A program made the translations under genes and the position numbers. From Flammeovirgaceae bacterium UBA5585 (GTDB lineage: Bacteria > Bacteroidota > Bacteroidia > Cytophagales > Cyclobacteriaceae): 64,000 nucleotides of DNA. The notes under the pieces were generated by a model. That model saw nothing but the letters and a program-made list of their open reading frames with translations, did no database searches and was not told where the DNA came from. Shown piece after piece: positions 44,918 through 53,755 of this stretch. The DNA lies in the NCBI GenBank assembly GCA_002425185.1, contig DILT01000010.1:248001-312000 (forward strand), given 5' to 3'. Position 1 is the first letter of the stretch. Each line of letters opens with the position of its first letter.

Positions 44918-46033
44918 ATGGGTGCTTCTCGCCAGTCGGTTATGCTTGCCAATGCGGTACACAAACCGTTTGATACACGGATTTTCCATAAAGAGGCGTT
45001 GTCATTACTAAAAGCCGAATGGGAGGTAACGATTATTGTGCCGCATACCCATAATGACGAAGTTCGTGGTGTAAAAATTGAGGCAGTACCATTACCCCAA
45101 AAAGGATGGGAGCAATTGATTAAATGCCCGTGGCATATTTTACGAAAGGCCTGGTCACATCCACGTAATGCGATTTACCATATCCATGATTCCGAATTAT
45201 TGCTGGTGGGTTTGGTGTTGCGCTTTACGGGGCGAAAAGTTATTTATGATGCACATGAGGATACGCCATTGCAAATAGCGTATCAGCATTGGATACCCGG
45301 TTGGATAAAATTACCCTACAAATGGTTTTACTATTTGCTGGAGAAAATTTGTGGTTGGTTTTTTAACGCGGTCATCGTGGCTGAGCCGGTTATCGCCCGC
45401 TATTACCCGAAGAAGAAAACTCATCTTGTCCGTAATTTTCCAATGGCACAGGCTTTCGGGCGTGATGCTGTTGTCCCGTATGCCAACCGTGAAAATGTAA
45501 TGGTATACGTGGGCTTGTTAAGCCGGGTGCGCGGTTTGGCCGAAATGCTGGAAGGCTACAGGTTAGCCAAAGAGAAAATTTCGGTAGTATTTAAACTTGG
45601 TGGAAAGTTTGCCCCGGTTACGCTAAAAGAAGAACTCTTTGATAATTATGACGCAACATATCTCGGATGGGTCAACTACACGATGTTGGTGGATGAGCTG
45701 TATCAATCAAAAATAGGCATTATCATTCCCCACCCGGTTGAGCGCTATAAAACCAATTACCCGGTTAAACTATTTGAATACATGGCTGCCGGCTTGCCGG
45801 TTATCGCATCAAAGTTTGGTGAAAGTGCTGCATTTGTGAAAGAAGCAAATTGTGGTGTACTGGTTGACCCACTGAATACTCAGGAGGTGGCCTATGCAAT
45901 TTGCTGGTTGTTGGAAAATACAAATGAAGCGGAAGCCATGGGCATGCGCGGAAAGAAATTAATTGTTGAAAAGTATAACTGGGAGAACGAAAGCAATGTG
46001 TTGTTGGATATCTACGAGCGCCTGCAGCAATAA
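44918..46033 (+). CDS. Glycosyltransferase, GT4-type
   Basis: GT-B fold glycosyltransferase of 371 aa. N-terminal H-K-P-F-D-T-R-I-F-H-K-E-A and Y-D-A-H-E-D, C-terminal G-L-L-S-R-V-R-G near residue 195 and K-L-F-E-Y-M-A-A-G-L-P-V-I-A near 290 with the retaining-enzyme glutamate. Cytoplasmic. Divergent from the methyltransferase gene; its last 22 bases overlap the convergent zinc-ribbon methyltransferase gene. Donor sugar not predictable. Confidence 0.9.
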   Translation: MGASRQSVMLANAVHKPFDTRIFHKEALSLLKAEWEVTIIVPHTHNDEVRGVKIEAVPLPQKGWEQLIKCPWHILRKAWSHPRNAIYHIHDSELLLVGLVLRFTGRKVIYDAHEDTPLQIAYQHWIPGWIKLPYKWFYYLLEKICGWFFNAVIVAEPVIARYYPKKKTHLVRNFPMAQAFGRDAVVPYANRENVMVYVGLLSRVRGLAEMLEGYRLAKEKISVVFKLGGKFAPVTLKEELFDNYDATYLGWVNYTMLVDELYQSKIGIIIPHPVERYKTNYPVKLFEYMAAGLPVIASKFGESAAFVKEANCGVLVDPLNTQEVAYAICWLLENTNEAEAMGMRGKKLIVEKYNWENESNVLLDIYERLQQ

Positions 46034-46788
46034 ATCCAACCATCGGTTTCGTTGGCAAATGAGTTTTTAGGCATTAAGGCGTATCGTTCAACATCATGTA
46101 TTGAAAGCGATTCAACAAATTTATCAATCGTAACATTAAAGCCTGCTTCTTCCAGCCGTTCGTTAAAGTCGCGTGCATAAATCCGTACATGGTCGTGTTG
46201 GCCAAAAGCCATTTCGCGCTGTTTCGGATCGGTTATGCTAAAGTCTTCATACGTTTTTTCAATCTTTCTTCCTTTGTAACTATCCATTATGGGTACGAGC
46301 AGAATGGCCAATCCATCAGGTTTTAGTACTCGCTTAATTTCCCGCATTGCTTTCCGGTCATCGGGTATGTGTTCCAAAACATGTGAACAGAATATAAGGT
46401 CGAAGGAATGATCGGCAAAAGATAAATTGGTAATATCTTCCTTTTGCATGGCTTTGGCCGGATTGATATCTACGCTCAGGTAATCCACATTGGGGTATGA
46501 CATAAAAACCTTGCTAATGATTTTTTCGGGGGCAAAGTGTAAAACGCGTATGGGTTTGTCGGCAGGCAATGTTTTTTTTAAGTAGAGATAGTATAACCTG
46601 AAGCGCTCCAGCGAGTCGCACTTGGGGCACCGTGAGTTGGGCCTTCTCTCCAAACCATGATGCAAAAAGCGGGGGCCTGTCCAGCCGCAACACGGGCACT
46701 TTACATTTCTTTTCTTGTTTATCAACGGATAGACATAAGCCTGAAACAGGTCATCTGTTTTTTTAATGATTTTTTCCTGGAGTTTCAT
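46012..46788 (-). CDS. SAM-dependent methyltransferase with N-terminal zinc ribbon
   Basis: A Methyltransferase_11-type domain (about residues 75-215; S-F-D-L-I-F-C-S-H-V-L-E-H-I-P-D and V-L-K-P-D-G-L-A-I) preceded by a Cys4 knuckle: C-P-C-C near residue 31 and C-P-K-C near 53. The zinc ribbon plus methyltransferase layout is seen in glycan clusters of Bacteroidota. It probably acts on a sugar or lipid-linked intermediate, though the substrate is unknown. Confidence 0.85.
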   Translation of the reverse strand: MKLQEKIIKKTDDLFQAYVYPLINKKRNVKCPCCGWTGPRFLHHGLERRPNSRCPKCDSLERFRLYYLYLKKTLPADKPIRVLHFAPEKIISKVFMSYPNVDYLSVDINPAKAMQKEDITNLSFADHSFDLIFCSHVLEHIPDDRKAMREIKRVLKPDGLAILLVPIMDSYKGRKIEKTYEDFSITDPKQREMAFGQHDHVRIYARDFNERLEEAGFNVTIDKFVESLSIHDVERYALMPKNSFANETDGWIYCCRRS

Positions 46789-46819
46789 TCTCTTCTAACG
46801 AAAGGTGGTGCCAAGTTAT

Positions 46820-47377
46820 TTACTTTCTGATTCGATCAGGGTTTTCCTTCACAAATCCTTCCCATGATTTTGTTTTTGATTTCACCTGCCCTTTTTGAAA
46901 GTGATGGCAAAGGGCCACGGCCAAGGCATCAGTCGCATCGAGTAGCTTGGGAACTTCTTTAATCTGAAAAACCTGCATCAGCATACGGGCAACTTGTTCC
47001 TTTGAGGCATTGCCGTTGCCTGTTACGGATTGCTTTACTTTTTTGGGCGCGTATTCCACTATAGGGATTTCGCGCGACAGCGCAGCCGACATGGCCACAC
47101 CCTGTGCGCGGCCTAGCTTTAGCATGGACTGTACATTTTTTCCGAAGAAGGGCGCTTCGAGGGCCATTTCATCGGGATGGAATTCTTCAATCAGGTGAAT
47201 AACCTTATCGAATATTTTTTTGAGTTTGATGGCGTGTTCACCTGTTTTGCCCAATGGGATTACACCAAACTGAACGAGCTTGATTTTACTGCCGGTAACA
47301 CATATAATTCCGTAGCCGGTAATGTTTGTGCCGGGGTCAAGCCCGAGGATAATTTTTTCACGTACAGTTTTTGCCAC
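46820..47377 (-). CDS. ruvC: Crossover junction endodeoxyribonuclease RuvC
   Basis: Resolves Holliday junctions with RuvAB. The RNase H-like core has L-G-L-D-P-G-T-N at the first strand (catalytic Asp), A-L-E-A-P-F-F-G-K-N with the second acidic residue, and D-A-T-D-A-L-A-V-A-L-C-H-H at the C-terminal active site. No ATG is near; GTG at 47377 (or 47383) just before the first strand gives about 185 aa, normal for RuvC. A longer frame to a GTG at 47440 is unlikely. Confidence 0.93.
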   Translation of the reverse strand: MAKTVREKIILGLDPGTNITGYGIICVTGSKIKLVQFGVIPLGKTGEHAIKLKKIFDKVIHLIEEFHPDEMALEAPFFGKNVQSMLKLGRAQGVAMSAALSREIPIVEYAPKKVKQSVTGNGNASKEQVARMLMQVFQIKEVPKLLDATDALAVALCHHFQKGQVKSKTKSWEGFVKENPDRIRK

Positions 47378-47453
47378 GGGCACAAGATAGATCAATACCC
47401 GATAGATTTCAATCGTTGGTTTATGCGTGTAAAAAATCACAACTTGCGGTGGT

Positions 47454-48566
47454 ATGCTTACCGTTATTCTTATTCTGTTCCTCTTTTATTTTATTCTCAT
47501 GATCTTTCTGTTGGAAGGATGGAGAATGGCAATGCGGCCAACTGCATCGCTACACGATACTCCATTCATATCAATTGTGGTGGCGGTAAGGAATGAAGAA
47601 ACTCATATTCTAAATTTATTGAACGATATCGCCAGGCAGCACTACCCACCGGAAAAATTTGAAGTATGGGTGGTAAATGACCACTCACAAGATAGCACCC
47701 ACGAGATTGTAGCGGAATGGTTGAAAGAGCATTCGTCCGGAGCGTTTACAATCATTAACCTTCCGGCAACTAAAACTGGTAAGAAAGCGGCCATAACTGA
47801 AGGGGTGAATCACTCGCATGGAGAAATTATTCTTACTACCGATGGGGATTGCCGCGTTAACCCGGCCTGGCTTACCGCTGTGGCGAGCCAATTCAATGAG
47901 TCGACACAACTGGTGGCAGGGGCGGTAAGGCTCCATCCTGTAACCAATTTTTTTGAAGAGCTTCAAGCCATGGAGTTTGCATCCCTTATCGGTACAGGCG
48001 CAGCGACCCTTGGTTGGGGAATTCCAACCATGTGCAATGGCGCAAACCTGGCCTATCGGAGAAGTGCTTTTTATGAGGTTAACGGATATTCAGGCAATGA
48101 ACAAATACCTTCCGGTGATGATGAATTTTTGTTGCGAAAGATCGCCAGGCGTTTTTCGGGGGCAGTCGGGTTTAATGGAAATACTTTTGCAGTGGTGGAT
48201 ACGCCACCGTGCGCCAGCGGGCGGGAGTTTTTTAACCAGCGGATACGGTGGGCCGGCAAATGGCGGGCACATGGCGTTGGTCTATCCCCGGCAATGGCTT
48301 TTTTTATTTTCGTGTTTCATGTTTCCGTAGTGTTCGTGGTGGCCATGGCCTTTACCGGTACCGTGGCGTATCAGGATGTAATCCTGTTGCTGGCTGCCAA
48401 AATATTCGTTGAAGGTGTGTTTCTTTTTCGCGTGTTGAAATTTCTTCAAATTCCCGTCAACATCGTATCATTTTTTACCCTTCAGTTCGTTTATCCCCTG
48501 TATGTAATTTTCTTTGCCCTGATGGCCAATTTTTTACGGGCTGATTGGAAGGGTAGGAGGATTTAA
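47454..48566 (+). CDS. Membrane glycosyltransferase, GT2 family
   Basis: Inverting GT-A enzyme anchored in the inner membrane. N-terminal helix at residues 2-22, then the GT2 domain (about 38-270). This has V-V-A-V-R-N-E-E, V-V-N-D-H-S-Q-D-S-T, the D-x-D-like T-T-D-G-D-C-R, and a Q-x-x-R-W motif (F-F-N-Q-R-I-R-W-A-G-K-W) typical of processive enzymes. Three C-terminal membrane helices span about 280-365. Polymer or lipid acceptor unknown. The SpoIIE-type phosphatase gene follows after 41 bases. Confidence 0.9.
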   Translation: MLTVILILFLFYFILMIFLLEGWRMAMRPTASLHDTPFISIVVAVRNEETHILNLLNDIARQHYPPEKFEVWVVNDHSQDSTHEIVAEWLKEHSSGAFTIINLPATKTGKKAAITEGVNHSHGEIILTTDGDCRVNPAWLTAVASQFNESTQLVAGAVRLHPVTNFFEELQAMEFASLIGTGAATLGWGIPTMCNGANLAYRRSAFYEVNGYSGNEQIPSGDDEFLLRKIARRFSGAVGFNGNTFAVVDTPPCASGREFFNQRIRWAGKWRAHGVGLSPAMAFFIFVFHVSVVFVVAMAFTGTVAYQDVILLLAAKIFVEGVFLFRVLKFLQIPVNIVSFFTLQFVYPLYVIFFALMANFLRADWKGRRI

Positions 48567-48607
48567 TCGCGCAACAACAATTTTTTACGTGTAACTTTAG
48601 GCCAGCT

Positions 48608-49828
48608 ATGCCTCAAACCTCTCACAAAAGCCGGTACGAGATAAAGGAACTCGAGCTAAACGCTTTGCTTGAAGTTACTCAGGCCATCAATAATAATGTG
48701 CCGGAAGACTTTCTGTATAAGATTTACAACTTCACCTTACGGTCTAACCTAAAAATTAAAAAGCTGGCGCTGTACGTGCTCGATGAAGTGTGGAATTGCA
48801 AGGTGAACTTTGGTACCGAACAAGCTTTTCAAAAGGTAAAATTACCGGATTGTTTTAAGGAGGTCAGGAACATTTGTACGCTCCGCGATTTTGAAGAAAC
48901 ACCCTTCAGTATATTTGACATTGTCGTTCCGGTAACGCATAAAGACACGACATTGGCATTGGTCTTTTTAGGCGACCATCAACACGATGGAAACTATGGC
49001 GATGATAGCCTGAAATTTATTCAGGCACTGAGTAATATTATTATCGTAGCCATAGAAAATAAAAAACTGGCCCGTAAACAACTGGAGCAGGAGGCCTTCC
49101 GCAAAGAACTTGAAATTGCCAGCGATGTGCAGCAATTTCTTTTTCCTGAAAAGCTTCCAAACACAGATTTTCTTAACGTGGAGGCGAGTTACCTTCCGCA
49201 CGATGTTATTGGAGGCGATTATTACGATTATATCCCCATTAACAAGAATCAGTTTCTGCTTTGTATTGCCGATGTAAGTGGAAAGGGAATACCCGCAGCA
49301 TTGATGATGTCAAACTTTCAGGCTTCACTTCGCACCTTATTGCGTCAAACACCTAACCTGCGCGATATCATTGAAGCCTTAAATTACCAGGTGCTGGAAA
49401 ATGCCAAAGGCGAAAAATTCATAACGTTTTTTGCGTGCATTTATGATATTAGCCTGAAGACGCTGGTCTACATAAACTCCGGTCATAATCCGCCCATATT
49501 GTGCGATAGAAAAAATGGTATCCGGTTATTGGAAGAGGGCTCTACCGTATTGGGTGTCATGCATCCATTGCCTTTTCTTAACGAAGGCTTTATAACCGAC
49601 CTGGATCAATTCCGTTTGTTTTGTTATACCGATGGTTTAACCGAAACGATTAATGAGGCAGGTGAAGAGTTTGGGATGGATCGGTTGATGAAATACTTTC
49701 ACCAGGACACTACCCGCATGAAAGATATGCGCACCATCCATAACGATATTATTATTGAACTCGACACATTTAAGGGGGATAACGGATACCACGATGATAT
49801 TACCATGGTATCGTGTCGGGTGGGCTAG
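48608..49828 (+). CDS. GAF-SpoIIE (PP2C-type) serine phosphatase
   Basis: RsbU-like phosphatase. A GAF-like sensor lies at about residues 25-170, then a short coiled helix (E-I-A-S-D-V-Q-Q-F-L-F-P-E) and the SpoIIE/PP2C domain at about 190-406. Metal sites: G-G-D-Y-Y-D near 205, A-D-V-S-G-K-G near 222, N-S-G-H-N-P-P, Y-T-D-G-L-T-E near 341 and D-D-I-T-M-V near 396. Usually acts on an STAS-domain anti-anti-sigma factor; none is encoded in this window. A short hop (11 bases) separates it from the deacetylase. Confidence 0.92.
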   Translation: MPQTSHKSRYEIKELELNALLEVTQAINNNVPEDFLYKIYNFTLRSNLKIKKLALYVLDEVWNCKVNFGTEQAFQKVKLPDCFKEVRNICTLRDFEETPFSIFDIVVPVTHKDTTLALVFLGDHQHDGNYGDDSLKFIQALSNIIIVAIENKKLARKQLEQEAFRKELEIASDVQQFLFPEKLPNTDFLNVEASYLPHDVIGGDYYDYIPINKNQFLLCIADVSGKGIPAALMMSNFQASLRTLLRQTPNLRDIIEALNYQVLENAKGEKFITFFACIYDISLKTLVYINSGHNPPILCDRKNGIRLLEEGSTVLGVMHPLPFLNEGFITDLDQFRLFCYTDGLTETINEAGEEFGMDRLMKYFHQDTTRMKDMRTIHNDIIIELDTFKGDNGYHDDITMVSCRVG

Positions 49829-49839
49829 CGCTCTGCATC

Positions 49840-50481
49840 ATGTTTATTCACCGCACACCATTTTTTCTACCTTGGCTTTACTCCAACCTGGTTTGGCGGA
49901 TCCGGACGGAACGGAAAGAACTTTTTCTCACGTTAGATGATGGCCCCGTGCCCGGCCCTACTGAATTTGCATTGGATGTCTTAAGAAAATATAGGGCCAG
50001 GGCTACCTTCTTTTGTATCGGGGATAATGTGCAGAAACATCCTGATGTATTTAAAAGGATTTTACAGGAAGGCCATGCTGTCGGCAACCATACGTTCAAT
50101 CACCTGAATGGCTGGGAAACACCCAAAGCAGAATATGTTGAGAATACAACGCTGTGTGATGCAGTGATGGATGAACATCAGACTGGTAATAAAACAAAAA
50201 AAGTGGTTTTGTTTCGTCCCCCTTACGGCAGAATAACCCGCGCACAAATCAAGGCGCTGTCAGCCTACAACATTATTATGTGGGATGTGCTGTCTTTCGA
50301 TTACACTGAATCTATATCTGCGGAGGCTTGCCTGAAAAACTCAATCAAAGCTACCCGGCCTGGCTCGGTTATCGTCTTTCATGATAGCCTGAAAGCCGAG
50401 AAGAATATGCGCTATGCATTACCCCGGTTTATAGAGCATTTTACTGAAAAGGGATATTCTTTTAATATTATTCCGCAATGA
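49840..50481 (+). CDS. Polysaccharide deacetylase (NodB domain)
   Basis: Metal-dependent CE4 deacetylase acting on N-acetylated or O-acetylated glycans. I use the ATG at 49840 rather than the GTG at 49813. NodB motifs: T-L-D-D-G-P (general base and metal Asp), H-T-F-N-H (zinc His pair), R-P-P-Y-G, and W-D-V-L-S-F-D-Y. No clear signal peptide; an N-terminal hydrophobic patch (F-F-L-P-W-L-Y) may be a membrane tether. Overlaps the MurG-like gene by 4 bases. Confidence 0.9.
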   Translation: MFIHRTPFFLPWLYSNLVWRIRTERKELFLTLDDGPVPGPTEFALDVLRKYRARATFFCIGDNVQKHPDVFKRILQEGHAVGNHTFNHLNGWETPKAEYVENTTLCDAVMDEHQTGNKTKKVVLFRPPYGRITRAQIKALSAYNIIMWDVLSFDYTESISAEACLKNSIKATRPGSVIVFHDSLKAEKNMRYALPRFIEHFTEKGYSFNIIPQ

Positions 50482-51557
50482 GCCAAAAGCGAGTACTGGT
50501 TGCTCCGCTGGATTGGGGGCTCGGGCACGCCACGCGCTGCGTACCTGTAATACAGATTTTGCAGGAGTTGCAATGTGAAGTATTTCTTGCCGGTGCAGGC
50601 CCTTCATTGCAATTGTTAACGCTGACCTTTCCGTCACTAAAAGCTTTTGAACTTCCAGGATACAGTCCGGTTTATCCTTCATCGGGTTCAATGATGTTTA
50701 AACTCCTGCTGCAAGCCGGTAAATTCATGCGAACCGTATCGGATGAGCATAAGCAGGTTGAGCAACTCATTAAAGAAAATCAGATTGATCTTATTATTTC
50801 CGACAACCGGTATGGTTGCTACTCCACGGTTATTCCATCGGTATTTATAGCGCATCAACTTAATCTGTTAGCGTCCCGTGCCTGGCAATGGCTTGCCGTG
50901 GTGGCCAATCGCGTTACTTCACATTTCATAAGAAAGTTTTCCAGGGTTTGGGTACCCGACTTTCCGGGTTCCTTGCTTAGCGGAAAACTTTCAGCAACAA
51001 CGGATAAACAAATTCATTTTATTGGCCCGTTGTCCCGTTTAACCAACGTTGATCATGAAGAATTAAAATATAGAGTATTGGTTTTGTTGTCCGGGCCGGA
51101 GCCGCAGCGTAGTATTTTTGAAAAACTGGTTACCCCACAACTGGCCGCCTCAGGGCTAAGTGCTTTGATTATTCGTGGCGTTGTGAATGGAAACAAAAGG
51201 AGGCTTTCAGATAATGTGGAAGTTGTCGATTACCTTCAGGCCGATGAGTTGAGTGTAGCGCTGGCACGGGCTGAACTAATTTTATGCCGTTCAGGCTATA
51301 GTTCGATTATGGACTTAGCAAGGTTGGGTAAGAAGGCTATTTTTGTGCCTACGCCAGGTCAAACAGAACAGGAGTACCTGGCCAAAAAGTTCAAGCAAGC
51401 GGGTGTTGCCTATAGTATGAAGCAAAAAGATTTTTTACTAAGCGTGGCGCTTAAACAATCGGAAAATTTTACTGGCTTAACAGAATACTTATTTGATGAC
51501 TCCTTACTTAAAAAGCACCTGACCGATTTACTATCGACCACAGACAAAAGAGGATGA
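50478..51557 (+). CDS. MurG-like glycosyltransferase (GT28-type)
   Basis: GT-B protein of 359 aa with G-L-G-H-A-T-R near residue 14 and a C-terminal donor region with L-C-R-S-G-Y-S-S near 272, F-V-P-T-P-G-Q-T-E-Q-E-Y-L-A near 290. It is a MurG relative but lacks the MurG-specific context of cell-division genes. The donor is probably a UDP-sugar. Overlaps the deacetylase start-to-stop (ATGA) and overlaps tatD by 4 bases, giving a deacetylase-GT-tatD-ansA transcript. Confidence 0.83.
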   Translation: MSQKRVLVAPLDWGLGHATRCVPVIQILQELQCEVFLAGAGPSLQLLTLTFPSLKAFELPGYSPVYPSSGSMMFKLLLQAGKFMRTVSDEHKQVEQLIKENQIDLIISDNRYGCYSTVIPSVFIAHQLNLLASRAWQWLAVVANRVTSHFIRKFSRVWVPDFPGSLLSGKLSATTDKQIHFIGPLSRLTNVDHEELKYRVLVLLSGPEPQRSIFEKLVTPQLAASGLSALIIRGVVNGNKRRLSDNVEVVDYLQADELSVALARAELILCRSGYSSIMDLARLGKKAIFVPTPGQTEQEYLAKKFKQAGVAYSMKQKDFLLSVALKQSENFTGLTEYLFDDSLLKKHLTDLLSTTDKRG

Positions 51558-52321
51558 ACTTTTACATCGATACCCACGCCCATATTTACCTCGAAGAATT
51601 TGATGCCGATAGAACGGACATGCTTGCACGCGCCATTGCCGCAGGGGTAGAAAAAATATTTATGCCCAATATCGATCATACATCCATCGACAGGATGCTG
51701 GAGTTGGAGCTTAAATCAGGTGGTTCATGCTTACCCATGATGGGGCTGCACCCGTGTTCCGTAAAGAAAGATTTTGAGAAGGAACTTTATCAAATGGAAA
51801 ACTGGATTTCGAAAAGAAAATTCAGTGCTATCGGTGAAATAGGTACAGACTTATATTGGGATAAGACATTTTGGGAGCAGCAGCAAGAGGCGTTTAGGAT
51901 ACAAGTGGGCTGGGCCAAACAGCATAAACTTCCGGTTGTCATCCATAGTCGCGATAGCCTTGACCAGACCATTGAACTGGTTGAGCAATTGAAAGATGAA
52001 AACCTGACAGGAGTATTTCATTGCTTTACCGGAACAGAAGAGCAAGCGAAACGGATTTTTGACCTTGGTTTTTATGTTGGTCTGGGCGGAGTAGCTACTT
52101 TTAAAAATAGTGGAATGGATAAGGTAATACCGTCATTGATGTTGGATAAGCTAGTGCTTGAAACAGACAGCCCGTATCTTGCACCGGTTCCGCATCGTGG
52201 CAAGCGAAATGAACCCGCCTATATTCCATTAATAGCTACTAAAGTGGCCGAATTAAAAAACATATCTTTGGCTGAAGTTCAGCGGCTAACAACAGAAAAT
52301 GCAACTAAGCTTTTCAGCTAG
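51554..52321 (+). CDS. tatD: TatD family metal-dependent hydrolase
   Basis: TIM-barrel metal hydrolase of the TatD DNase family. Metal ligands: D-T-H-A-H near residue 6, G-E-I-G-T-D near 96, V-I-H-S-R near 130, F-H-C-F-T-G near 155, and E-T-D-S-P-Y near 204. Length 255 aa is normal. Cytosolic; linked to DNA quality control or proofreading of D-aminoacyl-tRNA in other bacteria. Overlaps the previous gene by 4 bases. Confidence 0.94.
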   Translation: MNFYIDTHAHIYLEEFDADRTDMLARAIAAGVEKIFMPNIDHTSIDRMLELELKSGGSCLPMMGLHPCSVKKDFEKELYQMENWISKRKFSAIGEIGTDLYWDKTFWEQQQEAFRIQVGWAKQHKLPVVIHSRDSLDQTIELVEQLKDENLTGVFHCFTGTEEQAKRIFDLGFYVGLGGVATFKNSGMDKVIPSLMLDKLVLETDSPYLAPVPHRGKRNEPAYIPLIATKVAELKNISLAEVQRLTTENATKLFS

Positions 52322-53386
52322 ATGAAAATTAAGCAGATCGAAGTAAGTGGTGTTCATGCTACGGATAATGTCCGGGCCAGGGTGTTGATCATTTATACCG
52401 GTGGAACGTTTGGCATGACTCATGATAAAAGCGGGGCGCTCATTCCGTTTGATTTCTCCTCCATTGTTGAGCATTTGCCTACTATTAAAAATCTTGGATT
52501 GGCGTTTTCAGTTTTTACATTTGAGACACCCATCGATTCATCGAATATCCGTCCGGAGCACTGGGAGGTTATCGGTAAAATTATTTTCGATAACTATTCC
52601 AGTCATGATGGTTTTGTGGTGTTGCATGGAACTGACACCATGGCCTATACGGCATCAGCCTTAAGTTTTATGTTACAGGGGCTGAATAAACCGGTAGTGT
52701 TAACTGGAGCTCAGTTACCTATTATTGATCCTCGTTCAGATGCGCGTGAGAATCTCATTACGGCATTGGAAATTGCTGCTGCAAAGTTGAATGGCCAGGC
52801 TATTGTTCCAGAGGTTTGCATTTATTTCGATTATGAATTGCTAAGAGGCAATCGGTCTAAAAAAGTGGAGAGCATGCAGTTTGATGCTTTTGATTCAGGA
52901 AACTACCCGCCATTGGCTAAAGCAGGAGTGAAGATTGATTATAACCAGGCCGCTATTCGAAAGCCTGATAACAAGCCGGTCAGTTTATTAACAAATTTCA
53001 ATACGAACATAGCCATCCTTAAACTTTTTCCAGGCATACGTGAGCCGGTTGTTCGGGCCGTGCTGGATACAGGCGGGCTAAAAGCGGTAATCCTTGAAAC
53101 CTATGGATCGGGTAACGCACCAACATCACCCTGGTTGATTGAATTACTGGCGAAAGCAATTAACAGCGATATTATCATAGTGAATGTTTCACAATGTCCG
53201 GGAGGTATGGTTGTTCAGGGTAAATATGAAACCAGTAAGGAATTAAAACGGATTGGTGTTTTGAGCGGTGCTGATATGACCACCGAAGCAGCCTTGACGA
53301 AACTTATGGTGTTACTGGGGCAGTATAGCGTTGAAGCGTGCAGGGAGATGATTGAACAAGATATAGCGGGAGAGCTAACTACCTAA
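52322..53386 (+). CDS. ansA: Type I (cytoplasmic) asparaginase
   Basis: Hydrolyses L-asparagine to aspartate and ammonia. No signal peptide, so type I. The active-site threonines are visible in I-Y-T-G-G-T-F-G-M near residue 28 and L-H-G-T-D-T-M-A-Y near 101, and S-D-A-R-E-N-L near 142. Length 354 aa is normal. It starts on the base after the tatD stop. A tRNA-Ser gene on the other strand lies 11 bases after its stop, with no terminator seen between. Confidence 0.94.
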   Translation: MKIKQIEVSGVHATDNVRARVLIIYTGGTFGMTHDKSGALIPFDFSSIVEHLPTIKNLGLAFSVFTFETPIDSSNIRPEHWEVIGKIIFDNYSSHDGFVVLHGTDTMAYTASALSFMLQGLNKPVVLTGAQLPIIDPRSDARENLITALEIAAAKLNGQAIVPEVCIYFDYELLRGNRSKKVESMQFDAFDSGNYPPLAKAGVKIDYNQAAIRKPDNKPVSLLTNFNTNIAILKLFPGIREPVVRAVLDTGGLKAVILETYGSGNAPTSPWLIELLAKAINSDIIIVNVSQCPGGMVVQGKYETSKELKRIGVLSGADMTTEAALTKLMVLLGQYSVEACREMIEQDIAGELTT

Positions 53387-53397
53387 GGGTTGTTTTG

Positions 53398-53484
53398 CGG
53401 AGAGGGCGGGATTCGAACCCGCGATACCGTTTCCGGTATACACACTTTCCAGGCGTGCTCCTTCAACCACTCGGACACCTCTCC
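53398..53484 (-). tRNA. tRNA-Ser (GGA)
   Basis: Class II tRNA of 87 bases. On the minus strand it begins GGAGAGG, has the D arm with C-C-G-A-G-T-G-G, an anticodon loop CTGGAAA (anticodon GGA, reading UCC/UCU), a long variable arm (TATACCG-GAAA-CGGTATC), the T-loop GGTTCGAATCC, and ends CCTCTCC + G. No CCA is encoded. Confidence 0.97.
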
Positions 53485-53755
53485 TAAAAGGGGCACAAAT
53501 AAATCAATAAAAAGGCCCATAAACAACCTGTATCGGTATAAATACAAACCCAAGCAGTGTCTTTAAATTTGGTGGTCAACGAGTTAGATCGAGTAATTTC
53601 AAAATTCCGAAACAGTGACTTTATTTGGCAAAAACCATTATTCACCTAAATCGATCGAAGTTTTTGCCGCCAGCATAAAAATTTTTTAAAAAATATCGAT
53701 AAATCGACAAAACGTTTAATTTTGGCCTTTCCAATAGTCTAATAAACCTGAAACT
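53485..53755. promoter_or_regulatory. AT-rich intergenic region upstream of the ExbB operon
   Basis: 271 bases, no gene. It should hold the promoters of the tRNA-Ser (minus) and of the ExbB operon (plus). A 9-base inverted repeat (53627-53635/53660-53668, GGCAAAAAC/GTTTTTGCC) brackets TCGATCGA. Downstream is a very AT-rich tract and then TAATTTTG at 53717-53724, an exact match to the TAnnTTTG -7 consensus. The -33 element is not clear. Confidence 0.45.

Noticed and set aside
47177..47596. 139-residue open frame on the plus strand over ruvC and the GT2 gene start
   Set aside because: It is antisense to ruvC and out of frame with the GT2 gene, with no family marks.
40032..51557. A single dedicated capsule or O-antigen locus
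   Set aside because: The glycan genes are split over both strands and interrupted by ruvC and other housekeeping genes, and no Wzy, Wzz or initiating transferase was seen.
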